Shown here piece by piece: positions 1-10,147 of a stretch of 64,000 nucleotides of DNA. This DNA is from Agriotes lineatus (lineage: Eukaryota; Arthropoda; Insecta; Coleoptera; Elateridae). The translations under genes and the position numbers were made by a program. Positions within the stretch are counted from its first letter, which is position 1, and each line of letters opens with the position of its first letter. The notes beneath the pieces were generated by a model that was not told the origin of the DNA, searched no databases, and saw only the letters and a list, made by a program, of their open reading frames with translations. Location of the stretch: the NCBI GenBank assembly GCA_940337035.1, contig CALNHX010007760.1:1-64000 (forward strand), in the 5' to 3' direction.

Positions 1-699
1 TCTTACAGTTAAATGGTCTGAATATCTCTTAAATGAATAAGTACTCTATATCTTATAATGTTTCTGTTTAATATTACTTAAACACTTTTAACTATACATA
101 CACCTTCACACCTTCCAGATTCATGCATCACTGTACCAGTCCGCCTGCAACTCAGTTTCCTACTCGTTCCTCTGCTACTTACTGCACCTCATAAATTGAA
201 TGCTCCTTTTCACCTGCCTATTCTCTTCCTACTCCTTCCTCTGCTACTTGGAATACAAATTTCCAATGACAGCTATCCGAACTGGACTGCTCTTCCTTAC
301 TGACACCAACTATGCCAATGTTCCAAACACTTCAATAGCCTCACATTCTACAACAGCAAGCACCTCCGAACCAGACTACTCCTTCTCACTGACACCAATT
401 ATGCCAATGGTCCAACTATGACATCTTCCACTGGACAATGGCCATCATCTTCACTTCGTAATTCACTCCAACTCTTCTACAGTAACTTGCACTTCCGCCA
501 ACCTTGATATCCATTTTTAATTCTTCAAATAATTCTCCAATTTTTAGTTTTTATCATTACCCAACACTCTTCCATACACTTTCATTAAAACTCCATTATA
601 TTAATACTGTATTTTATTATTTTACTTGTAATACAACAGTTTTAACTTTACATTTCTCTAATTTTATTAGTTTTTGATTTCTCGTTACCTCTCACTATA
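1..699. other. AT-rich DNA with degenerate C-rich direct repeats
   Basis: No gene is recognised. Two short direct duplications are visible: about 25 bp at 155-180 and 224-249 ('cctctgctactt' core), and about 42 bp at 279-320 and 368-409 ('actgacaccaa..tatgccaatg'). The 73-codon frame at 200-421 spans these repeats and has no recognisable domain, so I do not call it a gene. The missing 5' exon or exons of the DUF1091 gene could lie here or upstream of the window, but I could not identify them. Confidence 0.4.
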
Positions 700-1116
700 C
701 AGTGAATTTATTTTAATGGTTAGCATATCAGTTTCGCTTCTATGCCAGCATTTAATTATACAGGTCACTTCCATAGTTACCAATGAAATCAATAGATTAG
801 AGAGTTTATTTTACGAGTTAACATACGAATTTGAATTAGGTACTTGCTAATAAGAAACTTTAATTTTGTTACCGGAATGTAGGTATGCAACTAAAAAGTA
901 GATACGTGGGAACAACTTGTGCGTTGTATCTTTTATTCATTGGCATACATTAGGATAAATTTTAATTGTCTTTTTGACAAGTAATAATCCTATGTTAACT
1001 CATAAAATACACACTCTAATCTATTGGTCTCATTTGTAACTATGGAAGTGACCTGTACGATTAAATGGTGGCATAGCAACGAAACGCTTATGTTAACTAT
1101 TAAAATAAATTCCCTG
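700..1116. repeat. Foldback (MITE-like) element with ~125-bp inverted arms
   Basis: The segment 700-826 is matched by the reverse complement of about 991-1115. For example, 'caggtcacttccatagtta' in the left arm pairs with 'taactatggaagtgacctg' in the right arm. Similarity is high along the whole arm, with scattered mismatches and small indels. A spacer of about 165 bp carries no ORF. Long arms and no coding capacity suggest a non-autonomous DNA transposon or foldback. The target-site duplication is not clear. Confidence 0.7.
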
Positions 1117-1450
1117 TAGTTACAATATATTTTTCCAATTTTCTATCTGTTACATACTAGATGTTAAAATTAAAGCCTAATTTATTCTACTACGGTTAAT
1201 GACTTTTTAGATATTATATTAGCTTGACTTCTCAGTTGGAATCTTATTACTTTGTACTTTACCTTTTATTCCAAAATATTATTAATAAATTATATTTTCT
1301 AAGTAAAACCAAATAACTCTTTGTATTTTCTCATGTCTGAAGTTTGGGTTGCACTTTCGATGACACCCTGTATAAGTACATGGAGGTTCATTTTCAAATT
1401 TGTCTAAACTCTTTAAAACCAAAATGATGATAATAGATTTCTTGTTACAG

Positions 1451-1606
1451 TTGGAAGTCCAATGCTTTAAATTTATGAGTAACGAGTACCGCTATTTTCC
1501 ATTACAAATTTCTTTTGACTTGTGCGAAAGATATTTACGCAACACGTTTGGAATACAGGAAAATTTAAGAAAAACGTCAAATTTTCACGCATGTCCTTTA
1601 CAAAAG
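1451..1606 (+). CDS. DUF1091 / MD-2-like secreted protein gene, internal exon
   Basis: This 156-bp (52-codon) exon is framed by a 3' splice site ('cttgttacag' ending at 1450) and a consensus 5' splice site (AAAAG|GTAAGT at 1606/1607). It encodes the middle of a DUF1091-type protein: an N-x-Y-R-x-F-P segment, then a 'SFDLCERYL' segment, and near its end the family's N-x-x-x-C-P motif ('NFHACPLQK'). The exon ends on a complete codon, and the exon at 9096 starts on one, so joining 1606 to 9096 continues the family pattern (CP...G-x-Y) without a shift. DUF1091 proteins are small, usually secreted insect proteins of about 170-180 residues resembling MD-2-related lipid-recognition domains; their functions are mostly unknown. 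The signal-peptide exon was not found. The frame continues in the intron to 1759, which is read-through and not coding. Confidence 0.72.
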
Positions 1607-2181
1607 GTAAGTTTCTATAACTGTGGCTATGGACATTCTAATGTTGCATGTTTACCATCGTTGCTGCTGTTACGTTTTTATTTTAATAAAGTAAAGGCAT
1701 CATGTGAGTGTTGTTCAGTCATTCTGTTCAATACTCTTCTCATTTTAAGCACACTTTAAAGTTATTGTGGGTTTTGCTAAAACGTTACAATTATTTGCAC
1801 ATTTATATTCACTTTATACTCATCGGCTCCTTTAAGTATGTACCAATTAATTTTATTCTTAATTTAATTATTCTACAGATAAGTCATTACTATGGGTAAT
1901 AGCACTTGCTTAATATTTATACAGCACCATTTTCCTTGGTTTAATAGCGCTTCCACATTAACTAAAAGGCGAAAGTACACTTAGCTATTTAAATTGTGTC
2001 TAAAAAGAGTGAGAATGAGGTGTTGCTACCCACACGACGTAAGATCTAAAATCTAGCAGTAACGTTATTCCGTTGTACAAAAACGGTTTGAGTCGTGGAA
2101 CATCATCAAAGTTGAAAATTCAACAGCCTATTTGGCTGTACGTTGTAATAGTTATTTTTAATTCTAGATTGTGAAATGCTG

Positions 2182-2246
2182 CTTTTGCATTCGAGAATGA
2201 GTTTTTTTGCGAGCATCGCGACAAAAAAACATTCGAGAATGCAAAA
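2182..2246. repeat. Imperfect 65-bp hairpin
   Basis: 'cttttgcattcgagaatg' at the left is mirrored by 'attcgagaatgcaaaag' at the right. Runs of T and A follow on the inner sides, and the centre is 'gcgagcatcgc'. It lies inside the DUF1091 intron and has no coding support. Confidence 0.5.
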
Positions 2247-2361
2247 GAATTTCGCAATCGAGTATCAAACAACGTTTTTTCGAAAACTGCACAGCTCCAC
2301 ATTAGCGGAATTTTGTCCACATTGTGACTTTTTCTTTAATAAAAAATTGCTGAACGTAATA

Positions 2362-2712
2362 GTTATTTACCTAGCAAGTTCGGGAAAGTGCAAATTCGGG
2401 AAAATTCTTCCCGAAAAAGTTAGGTACAATGTTTTTTTGTAACGAATAATTGAAAATATTCTAAAAAAATAAAAACAAATTATTATTTAGTGTTTTACTA
2501 TTTTACAGAGTTGACAGCACAAATCACTAAACTTTAATACATACCTTACGCACATGTTAACTTTTGTCGTAGATCAACACACTAAAGTGTAAGGTACCGC
2601 CATTAGTGATTTTGTATGTCTATCCTTGTCGCACAATTGCCCTAGTTTTTATTGGAAAGTAAAACGCACCGCAGTGCGGGAAAGGTAACTTTCGGGGCAT
2701 CGGGAATGACCA
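2362..2712 (+). repeat. Dispersed repeat, family R, copy 1
   Basis: The segment is a diverged, opposite-orientation copy of 31269-31680. Shared landmarks, in order, are 'gttatttacctagcaagttcggg', 'ttaggtacaatgttttttt', 'agtgttttactattttacagagt', the 'cacactaaagtgtaaggtaccgccattagtgatt' block and 'gcatcgggaatgacc'. A small palindrome ('cgcaccgcagtgcgg') lies near the right end. There is no coding capacity. It is most likely a non-autonomous DNA transposon. Confidence 0.6.
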
Positions 2713-4315
2713 GGAAATATGAATTTTGAAATAAGAAAAGTCTTTTTTGTTCTAGATTGTAAACGACTTTCACATCCAGTGAACAAAAAACAGTCACTTT
2801 GACAACCGATTTAGGTCATGTAAATGCCAACATTTTTTATCAGTTTTCAAAAAAATAATTTTTCGAAGTTCACAAAACAGAGAAACACATGGCTTGTGCC
2901 CTTGTAATATAGCGAGTAGAGTATTGTTCGCGGAGCGACGTATAGATGTTGCTGCCATGGGATTGATGGTATAATGACTAGATGACTAGATTTTACTATA
3001 ATTGATGGTAAGGTCATTAAATCAAGGTGACAGGTTCAAAAAACGAGTTTGTCAATGTCACATTTACCATAGGCGCTACTAGTAAGTGCATAATAGCTAT
3101 TTATGTTACAAGTACAAAATTAAAGACTTTTTTCTACGACCACTACTAAAAGTAGGCCTTTAGCGCTAGCTTTTTTCACTAAAAATGACGTTTTATAATT
3201 CAGCGTGTTAAAAGTGAAATTAGCTGTTTACTTTTACCACATGTGTTATAAAGTAAACAGCTGGTATTGAATTTAGAATTTCGAACTGGATGTGAGGTTG
3301 TAAAGTTATTCTAGTTACTTCTTTCGTTAGAGGAAAAGTGTTTTTAAATAATTAAAGCATTATGTTATGAATAAAGTAAAATGTGTACATTTATAATTAC
3401 CTTTGATAACTAACTTTGACAGCAACTAGCTGCAGAAACAGTTATCTGCTCGTCAAGGCCATCTCTTTACTATGACATAAATTATAACTGACATAAGTGC
3501 AAACCTTTGTTAAATAGACATTTATGGATTAATAACAGTAAATTTAAGGCCGTAGAAAAAATATTGTGTGCAAACTCGTGCTAAAAGTGTCCACTTTTAG
3601 CACTTGTTGCACAAATAGCTATTTTGGACGAGCCGCAGTTTATGGTTAAGCTGGCGTAGCTTTGGAAACGTTTTTTTCAATATCAATCAACATAACAGTT
3701 TAATCGAGGAAATCGGGAAAAGTCGAGGAGGTTATGATCATACCGCAAAATGGGAGTGTCTATTTTGATTTCGGCCAAGTGAAAATGGTTGTTAGTTTTC
3801 GTTGCTATGGTTATTAATGCAGAAAAGTAGAGACTACTAGTGGGAGTTTTCGGCCGCTAAATGCTGCCGAAATTGATAGCTTTTCGATGCAGTAGAACAA
3901 AATTGTATCGATTGTTAAAAACAAACCTCATTCGCAGCATGCCATGATCAAATTGAAGTTTGCCATAACTTGATAGATCCCCATTGAAGCAAATGAACTA
4001 CCATAAGTCAGAGAGAACTAAATTACATCTTGATCTTGAACTATTTTCCTAAAAATATACAAAACACTAAATAAAAACAACTTTTATTGACCGTTATGAT
4101 TATTACACTCGTTGTTGCGTACAAGACATCTTATTTTCCTTTTTGCTTGATGCAATTAAACTTAATGCAGTGTAAACTTTTACCTGTCACAGTGACAGAT
4201 GTTTTCATAAACAAAATGCAATATGACATTCACCTACAGACTTAAGTTAAGACATGACTAGATTTTTCATCTTCTAACATGGGTAACTATTTTACTCGCG
4301 CGATAGTCCAAAAAA
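2713..4315. other. Intronic AT-rich DNA, no gene seen
   Basis: No open frame of note and no recognised repeat family were found. Small perfect palindromes occur at 3222-3262 (13-bp arms 'agctgtttacttt') and around 3578-3603 ('gtgctaaaagtg' mirrored). The stretch lies within the inferred long intron of the DUF1091 gene. Confidence 0.4.
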
Positions 4316-4490
4316 CTAGGTGAGCGGCAAAATGCTGAAAACGCTCGCTGAGCTTTCTGTTGTCAAATGACAGCAAAATTTAATTTCGATGTTAGTCCTC
4401 GAAAAAGAAAATTTTGTAGGTATACTGATCTGGTAGATACTATCTACTAGTTTAGCAACGATCCCGGTAGGTAGGTTCTTATGGCCTAGG

Positions 4491-4583
4491 CCGGTAGCAC
4501 TTAACGACCGCCCTTGACGACTTCCGGTAGCACTCAACGACGCCTTTGACAACGTTCGGTAGCACTTAGCAGTGCCTGTGATT
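4491..4583. repeat. Short tandem repeat, ~33-bp unit, about 3 copies
   Basis: Three diverged units start at 4491, 4523 and 4556. Each opens with 'cggtagcact(t/c)a' and continues with a 'cgacg..tttgac' type segment. The 103-codon - strand frame at 4316-4627 is built largely on this array and is not a supported gene. Confidence 0.5.
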
Positions 4584-5049
4584 CGCACTATACATTTGGC
4601 AGTACTGAAGTATATAGTTGCTGGCACTGTCAGTCGATGTCAACTTCGAGGTCTGAAACAAATTGACGCAAAACCTAATCTCGAATTTGGCATACAAAGC
4701 ATCACTAACAATATACTTCAGTATTGTCTAACAAGAATCACAAAATTGCTAAAACAAGTAGTTTCGAATAATTCTTAAATATAATCAAACCAAAACAATT
4801 CTTGTTCTTGTTCAATATACAAAAAAATGTTATACGACACACGGCTGGTATTCGCGTTTATGGCTTCGCTGGTTATGTAATGTACCAGCTCGGCCGTAAA
4901 CGCTTAGTTACCGACCTAATGTCGTAAATAACAATTTTTTATTATTAATTTATTCTTTCTCTAGATTATAAGCTAGGCAGATGATCGTTTTTAACCGTCT
5001 TTTAAAATGTCTAGTAATACTTAGACATCTAAAATGCACGTGTTCATAT

Positions 5050-5612
5050 AAAAATCTGTAAAAGGCTTTACTCAGAACTTCCCTCGTCGACATTGTGACA
5101 CTAAATAATTTTAAAATCAAATTAAGTTAGGAGTAAACATATCTTCACGTTTCTAATAAATTAGATACATTTTCAAATAAAAAAAAATTGCCCGCAGAGG
5201 TTTGAACCCGCCGCATCTGCAGAGCGATCGTAACGCACCCCTGCTTAGACATCGTATCTGCATCTACGCCACCGAGCCTCTTCGAAATAAGTCCGGCGCG
5301 CGCCTCTCTTGAACAGAACGGTGTTATTGTTGAAACGTTTTTACTCGTTTGTGACATTATTCTGTATCGGTTGAGTCTTATTTTCGGCAAATGTAAAGCC
5401 TGACCTATGTGAAAGTTATTACTTCCTTCTATTTTAAAAGTAACCCAAACATAATTAAATTTTTTTTAAGGTGCTCACCCTGTATATATTTGTATGAAAT
5501 TGTACGGGTTTCATGTGAGGTAGGTATATAATATGTATGCAAAATATCGTCTTCCTCCGACAAATAGTTTTTGAGCTATACTGCCAACAGACAGACAGAC
5601 AGACAAACAGAA

Positions 5613-5695
<83 letters not shown>

Positions 5696-5837
5696 TAGAC
5701 ACAGGAAGACAGACGGAATTAAGAAAACCTCTTTTTCGCCATCTAGGGACCTTGAAGCTTGAAGATCTGAAGAAATCTCGGAAGGTGATTTTTTCGTGAT
5801 TACAATACTTCCTTATTCTTTCAGACGAGGGAAGTAA
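5050..5837 (+). repeat. Composite interspersed repeat A, copy 1 (tRNA-like segment plus GACA microsatellite)
   Basis: Homologous to 12336-13634 in the same order: a terminal block 'ggcttta.tcagaactt.cctcg', an A/T-rich part, a tRNA-like segment, 'gtaaagcc.ga.ctatgtg', a 'caccctgtatat' block, 'aatatcgtc.tcctcc.acaaata', a GACA microsatellite, 'cagacggaatt.agaaaa.ctt', and a terminal block ending 'gattacaatacttccttat'. The outer ends are short inverted repeats ('acttccctcgtc' near 5089 and 'gacgagggaagt' near 5824). On the - strand, 'gcgggttcaaacc' at about 5199-5211 is a B-box-like (RNA polymerase III) motif, and 'ggtggcgtagatg' at about 5264-5276 could be an A box. The class is unsettled: SINE-derived or a Helitron/MITE-like non-autonomous element. 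Confidence 0.65.
5585..5712 (+). repeat. (GACA)n microsatellite
   Basis: Nearly uninterrupted 'gaca' repeats, about 30 units with a few imperfect ones at the edges, sit inside composite repeat A. The homologous position in copy 2 (about 13498-13512) holds only three or four units, so the array expanded within this copy. The QTDR-repeat frames read across it are artefacts. Confidence 0.95.
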
Positions 5838-5962
5838 GAATCTGTAAACGGCTTGAGTCAGAACTTCCCTCGCAAGGGGAAATTGTGACACTAAAAATGT
5901 TGGCATCGGCGCGTTGTGATAACCGAAGTGTTGAAATGCAGCGAGCAGTACAAAATATTCGA
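5838..5962 (+). repeat. Composite repeat A, partial third copy (left end only)
   Basis: Immediately after copy 1, the left-terminal block recurs ('aatctgtaaacggcttgagtc' then 'agaacttccctcgcaagggg' and 'ttgtgacactaaa'). It is lost after about 120 bp. Two copies therefore abut head to tail, by tandem insertion or rearrangement. Confidence 0.55.
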
Positions 5963-6685
5963 TAAAGTTTTAGATTTGTAGTAATGAATTTTTTAAACAG
6001 AAAAACGTTTAAAATATTTGTTATGTAATATTTATTTATTGCGTGCACGTTACATAAACTTAAATTGATTTCTATTATAACTTATAAACTGCTTGTGTAC
6101 GCCACTGAAAAACCGAGTTAGGTTTGACATAAATAAAGCCGAGTTTACCTAGCTATGTTAGTGTAGCTAACGTGATTTAGTGACTTTAATCGATGGCATA
6201 TTTGTCGAAGACTTTCATCTGTCATAACAACACATTAAGAATTCCCGAAAAATTGTCAAGTAGTTTAGTATTGAAATCCGGTTAAACGAGTCAATAACGA
6301 ACTTAACTGCAAGCACCATTCAAGCTCATATGGGGTAAGCGTAAGAGCTTCGTCACAAGAAACAATGAACAGGTGGGCTTTGATGTTTAAGCGTGGAGGT
6401 CAGAGCTGTAAAGATGATCTCGCAGTAGATGGCCGTTGAAACACTCCAAGATAATGTTTTGTAGCTGATGCTATATACATCTCAATAATTGAACGGGCAC
6501 ATTTTATAATCACCAATAGTTTGGATACGAAGAAGGTCTCGGCCCGTTGGGTGCCATATTTGCTATCTTTGGAGTAAGAGCGTGTCTGTAAGGACATATC
6601 AGTTTATTGTCTTGGCCTGTTTAAGAAAGATTTTATACGCCGATTTGTGATCACTAACGAGCTCACTACTATATACTTTAACACG
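5963..6685. other. Intronic DNA, no gene seen
   Basis: No recognisable domain in any frame. The short - strand frames at 5821-6048 and 6400-6597 have no family features. Confidence 0.3.
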
Positions 6686-6735
6686 CCTCGGTTTATAGCT
6701 CAGCGGTAGGGTTACTTCAATGGCGTCGGTTTCGG
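6686..6735 (+). repeat. tRNA-like A-box fragment (possible SINE head)
   Basis: 'tatagctcagcggtaggg' at about 6695-6712 matches a tRNA D-arm/A-box pattern. I find no B box at the expected distance, so this is not a functional tRNA. It may be a truncated SINE head. Confidence 0.3.
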
Positions 6736-6739
6736 AAGA

Positions 6740-8060
6740 GGAGGGTGGGCGTTACCCTCAGCTAGACACTGGATTTGATTGGAACAAAGTTTATTATATT
6801 TACACTACTAACTAACATACAGATAAGCTTATAACTAGGTAACATGTATGTACAGAAAAAGAAAATGGCGGATTGGCATCCGCAGTTGGAAGCTGGTGTG
6901 GTCCTTCGGAGGCGGTGCCGGCGGCTAAAGTGGCTCCGTGTCCAAATCCCACGAAGACTGCAGGCTCTCTGTCCAGCGAAGGCGATTGGCTCTAAGTCCA
7001 ACGAAGGCGGTTGGCTCTAAGTCCAGCGGAGGCGATTGGCTCTAAGTCCAAGGCGATTGGCTCTAAGTCCAACGAATGCGGTTGGCTCTGAGTCCAGTAG
7101 ATGCGGCAGACAGCTAAGTCCAGTGGATGCGGCAGGCAGCTAAGTCCAGTGGATGCGGCAGGCTCTATGTCCAGTAGATGCGGTAGACAGCTAAGTCCAG
7201 TGGATGCGGCAGGCTCTATGTCCAGTAGATGCGGTAGACAGCTAAGTCCAGTAGATGCGGTAGACAGCTAAGTCCAGTGGATGCGGCCGACTCTATGTCC
7301 AGTAGATGCGGTAGACAGCTAAGTCCAGTAGATGCGGTAGACAGCTAAGTCCAGTGGATGCGGCAGACAGATAAGTCCAGTAGATGCGGCAAACAGCTAA
7401 GTCCAGTAGATGCGGCAACCAGCTATGTCCAACGAAGGTGATAGGCTCTGGAGAGGGCTGGGACTGGTAGATCCTTGGAAGGCTGGAGCTGCTAGCTGGT
7501 CCTGGAAGGCTGGATGCTGTTGGCTGACTCTCCTGGGTTGAGTGATTTCCTACTGCCAGCGTCCGACTATTTAAAGGGGCCAGTCCTTTGTCAGACGCGA
7601 TCTCGCAGCCCATTGGTCGAGGTAGAAGGGATGTTTTGGCCCGTTTTTGATGCATTTCGAATTATCGCGTTTAATTGCGCGGCGCGATCAATTATCGACC
7701 TGATTTGTGTCGCATGGCCTAGCTCGCGAAACGGCGGTCCCTTTGATACCTGATATGAGGGTGTTTGTCGCTAAACTCGCCGAATGAATTAATTTTCCCA
7801 ATGCCCGTGCATATATCGCGCACGTTATTTTTGCGTGCGCGCTCGTTGACCGTTTGAGGCTCAAATTTCATACTTGCTTCAAAAAAATTCGTCTAATTTT
7901 TCCCCGTATTTTGATACTAGACAACCCTGTCTTAGTTTATTGCTTTTGTGAAAATTTCTTAATTTAAGTAAATTCAATCTGCAATGCTGATACATTCGTT
8001 GGTATTAATTTCCCTTGCCGGACGGTTCCAATAAAGTTTATGAACGCCACTTTGCTGCAC
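6740..8060 (-). mobile_element. LTR-like segment, - strand (unproven)
   Basis: Read on the - strand, the segment shows a GC-richer upstream region (about 8060-7580), a TATA-like 'ctttaaatag' at about 7563-7572, a transcribed part full of the minisatellite, and an AATAAA signal at about 6790-6795. That order matches U3-R-U5 of an insect LTR. I cannot find convincing TG...CA ends, a flanking duplication or an adjoining internal region, so this is inference. A TATA-less host regulatory region is an alternative. Confidence 0.25.
6936..7438. repeat. Minisatellite, ~26-bp unit, about 19-20 copies
   Basis: Units follow the pattern 'ctaagtccagtagatgcgg(t/c)agacag'. The left third is more diverged ('gtccaacgaaggcg(g/a)ttgg'). 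From about 7100 onward two subtypes ('agtagatgcggtagac' and 'agtggatgcggcagg') tend to alternate, which gives a higher-order period of about 52 bp. The - strand frame 7293-7655 reads through it as a periodic peptide with repeated L-S-x-x-x-x-T-G-L-S residues. Its position between a TATA-like site (7562-7572) and an AATAAA (about 6790, - strand) would fit the transcribed part of an LTR. Confidence 0.85.
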
Positions 8061-8276
8061 TTTAAAATTTCGCTGGGGTTGCCATTAGTTTTATTGTTTT
8101 ATGTTTCTACGAGGGTTTTTGAAAATAGATATATTTTCTCTTTGTTTGTGCAAGATCGCGACGGCTTGGTAAACAGATGTTTTTAGGGTTCTTTGTACTG
8201 TCGCCGCTTTATGTGGCGACGTACATTTTCTTTGTTGATCTGATCTGTTTATCGGTTCGTATCAACTTGCAACTAA

Positions 8277-8760
8277 ACAGTCGATGCAGGGGAACATCCT
8301 GGTTCACCGTCACCAAAGAAAGCGAACAGCTTTCCATCGGCTGGAAAAGTTATGGCGTTTATATTTTGCAATTCCAATGGTGTACGTTTAATTGACCATT
8401 TGAAAACATTCAATATTTATTGAACATTGTTGTAAAAGTTCAAGTCTAAAATCGCAGAAAAAAGCAGCATTTGAAGTGCAACACAAATTTCATCGTGATA
8501 ACGCTTCGTGCCACACCGCTAAATTAACCAACAGAAAGCTTGCTAAATCGCATTTCCAATTGATCCCCGTCTATCATATTCTCCGGATCTGGTTCCCAGT
8601 GAGTACTATTTGCTCACAGACTTGAATAAAATCTTGGTCGACAAGAAATTTCAGTCAAATGGGGAAGTGATCAAAGATGTAAATAGCTATTTTAAAGACC
8701 TCGACTAATCGGTCTATAAAAATGGTTTAAACACCCTGAGTATAGTTGAAATAAATTAGT
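8277..8760 (+). pseudogene. mariner-family transposase relic
   Basis: Decayed transposase of the Tc1/mariner superfamily, cut-and-paste DNA transposons with a DDE/D catalytic triad. In one frame 8277 onward reads 'PSAGKVMAFIF', a typical mariner block. About 8490-8575 reads 'FHRDNASCHTAKL', the block with the second catalytic Asp. About 8575-8700, one frame over, reads 'YSPDLVPSEYYLL', the block with the third catalytic residue. Stops and at least one frameshift separate the pieces. The third acidic position reads Glu (PSEY) where mariners normally have Asp (PSDY), probably decay. The N-terminal half and both terminal repeats are not recognisable. The element sits in the DUF1091 intron, 340 bp before the last exon. 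Confidence 0.7.
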
Positions 8761-9095
8761 TGAGCTAGCAGCACAGCATGTTAAAAATGAAATTGATTTT
8801 ATTTTAAATTTTGTTTTTCCTACGTTAAAATCGTAACTGAGGAAGAAGAGCTTGAAAATATGTTTCTGTGTTTCTCTCATTTGATATTGCTATTTTCTGA
8901 GACGGGTATGAATGTTGATATCAAGCAACTTTTTGGCATCTTACCAGACTGGTAAAACCTACTGGAAAGATGTATTATTGCCGGTATATGTTCTTACCTC
9001 GTCTGTAGGTTATTATAACACAAGAAATAATAATTGTTTTAATGTGATCAACAGCTTTCTTAATCAAGAAAAATATGAATTTTGTTGTTTTACAG

Positions 9096-9269
9096 GGTTT
9101 GTACTACGCCTATAATGTTTTCCTAGATGTGTCCAAATTTCCTCCTTTTATTCCACGGGGATCATACAAAGTATCAGTCGGAGGTTACCACAAGTCTAAT
9201 TTTGCGTTTCAAGTTGATGCTTTTGCCACAATTTTGGATAAGCCTGGGCAGTGGAAGATACATAAGTAA
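9096..9269 (+). CDS. DUF1091 / MD-2-like secreted protein gene, terminal exon
   Basis: The exon starts after a strong 3' splice site (a T-rich tract ending in 'tacag' at 9095), reads 57 codons in phase 0 and stops at TAA 9267-9269. Its product begins 'GLYYAYNVFLDVSKFPP' and continues with 'IPRGSYKVSVGGYH'. This is the DUF1091 C-terminal signature: G-x-Y after the CP motif, then a PP-x-x-P-x-G-x-Y beta-strand segment. Joined to 1451-1606 it gives a natural family match across the splice. A polyadenylation signal follows at 9324-9329. The 7489-bp intron is long for this family, and TE insertions account for much of it. Predicted role: a small secreted or lipid-binding-like protein; the ligand is unknown. 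The frames at 8912-9115 and the intronic start at 9075 are not part of the gene. Confidence 0.75.
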   Translation, partial: GLYYAYNVFLDVSKFPPFIPRGSYKVSVGGYHKSNFAFQVDAFATILDKPGQWKIHK

Positions 9270-9323
9270 TTCCTTTAATATGTTTAGGTAAAAGTACAAG
9301 TTGAGTTTACGTGTGCAATGTGA

Positions 9324-9329
9324 AATAAA
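9324..9329 (+). terminator. Polyadenylation signal of the DUF1091 gene
   Basis: AATAAA lies 55 bp after the TAA at 9269, on the same strand. The distance fits a short 3' UTR. Confidence 0.55.
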
Positions 9330-9884
9330 ATGTTATTACTCTATATAATTTAGTTTTCCTTACCTTCACACTAAAAAAATAGTGGCAAGTAATTAGGTAA
9401 AAGAATTAGTATTTATAAATAGGCTCAGTAGCATTAACATATCTTATTTTTGCTCAAATCGGTGCTATAGTCATATAATATAACATATAAATCTAAATTT
9501 GTTACTACTTCTTCTACCGTTACAACTCAAGGTATTATTCATATCAATAATAGACACGATATTTGGCTTTAAGTGCATTTTCTTTTACCATTTTTGTTAA
9601 ACTATGAGTTTACAGCACTCCAAACTTTAAAATCGAAGTTTTTTGTTTTTTATCAATTTGTAGTAGATCTCGTCTATTAGAATAATTCGTCGTTCTATTT
9701 GGCTTAATTGGTCTATCCCACAAAAGTTAGAAGTTGGTCGATGCAGCGCAGCCACGTTGGTGACTATTATTAGTTATTATTATTATAAATACAGTACAAG
9801 CGAGGGTTTATATTTATTATACTTCAGAGATATATTCGTACTTATTTTTTGGAATAGTCAGTAGTATAGTGCTGTTGGCTAGAT

Positions 9885-10147
9885 AATATTATACAAGACG
9901 ATAAAGTTAAATTTTATCCACGAGTGAATCGTTTAACGTCGAGACAAAGTCGAGACGTTAATAGTTTTTGCACAACGTCACGTGAAAATAACGTTACGTT
10001 AAAATCGAAATATTTGATTTAGATTGGCTATATCATTGACGTCGCTAGGTAACAAAGGTTTTAACGGGCCGTTTTAGAGAAACGTTATGCAAAAACTCGC
10101 TAATTATTCTAGAGTGAATAGAAATAACTATCGTCGTGTATAATAAT
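9885..10147. repeat. MITE-like element with imperfect ~80-bp inverted ends
   Basis: The left end ('attatacaagacgataaag...gtttttgcacaacgt') is matched by the reverse complement of the right end ('attatacacgacgatagtt...gtttttgcataacgt'). The interior has no ORF. A small palindrome ('cgtcgagacaaagtcgagacg', about 9938-9958) lies in the left arm. Class unknown. Confidence 0.55.

Noticed and set aside
1708..1899. Continuation of coding after the 1451-1606 exon
   Set aside because: A consensus donor lies at 1606/1607 and the family match resumes precisely at 9096; the downstream text is AT-rich and unlike DUF1091.
5571..5906. Open frames of 63 and 131 codons across the GACA array
   Set aside because: They are open only because a 4-bp repeat without stops is translated; they contain nothing but the repeat and its flanks.
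6686..6735. Candidate tRNA gene
   Set aside because: There is a good A-box-like segment but no B box or cloverleaf can be drawn; kept only as a low-confidence SINE-head fragment.
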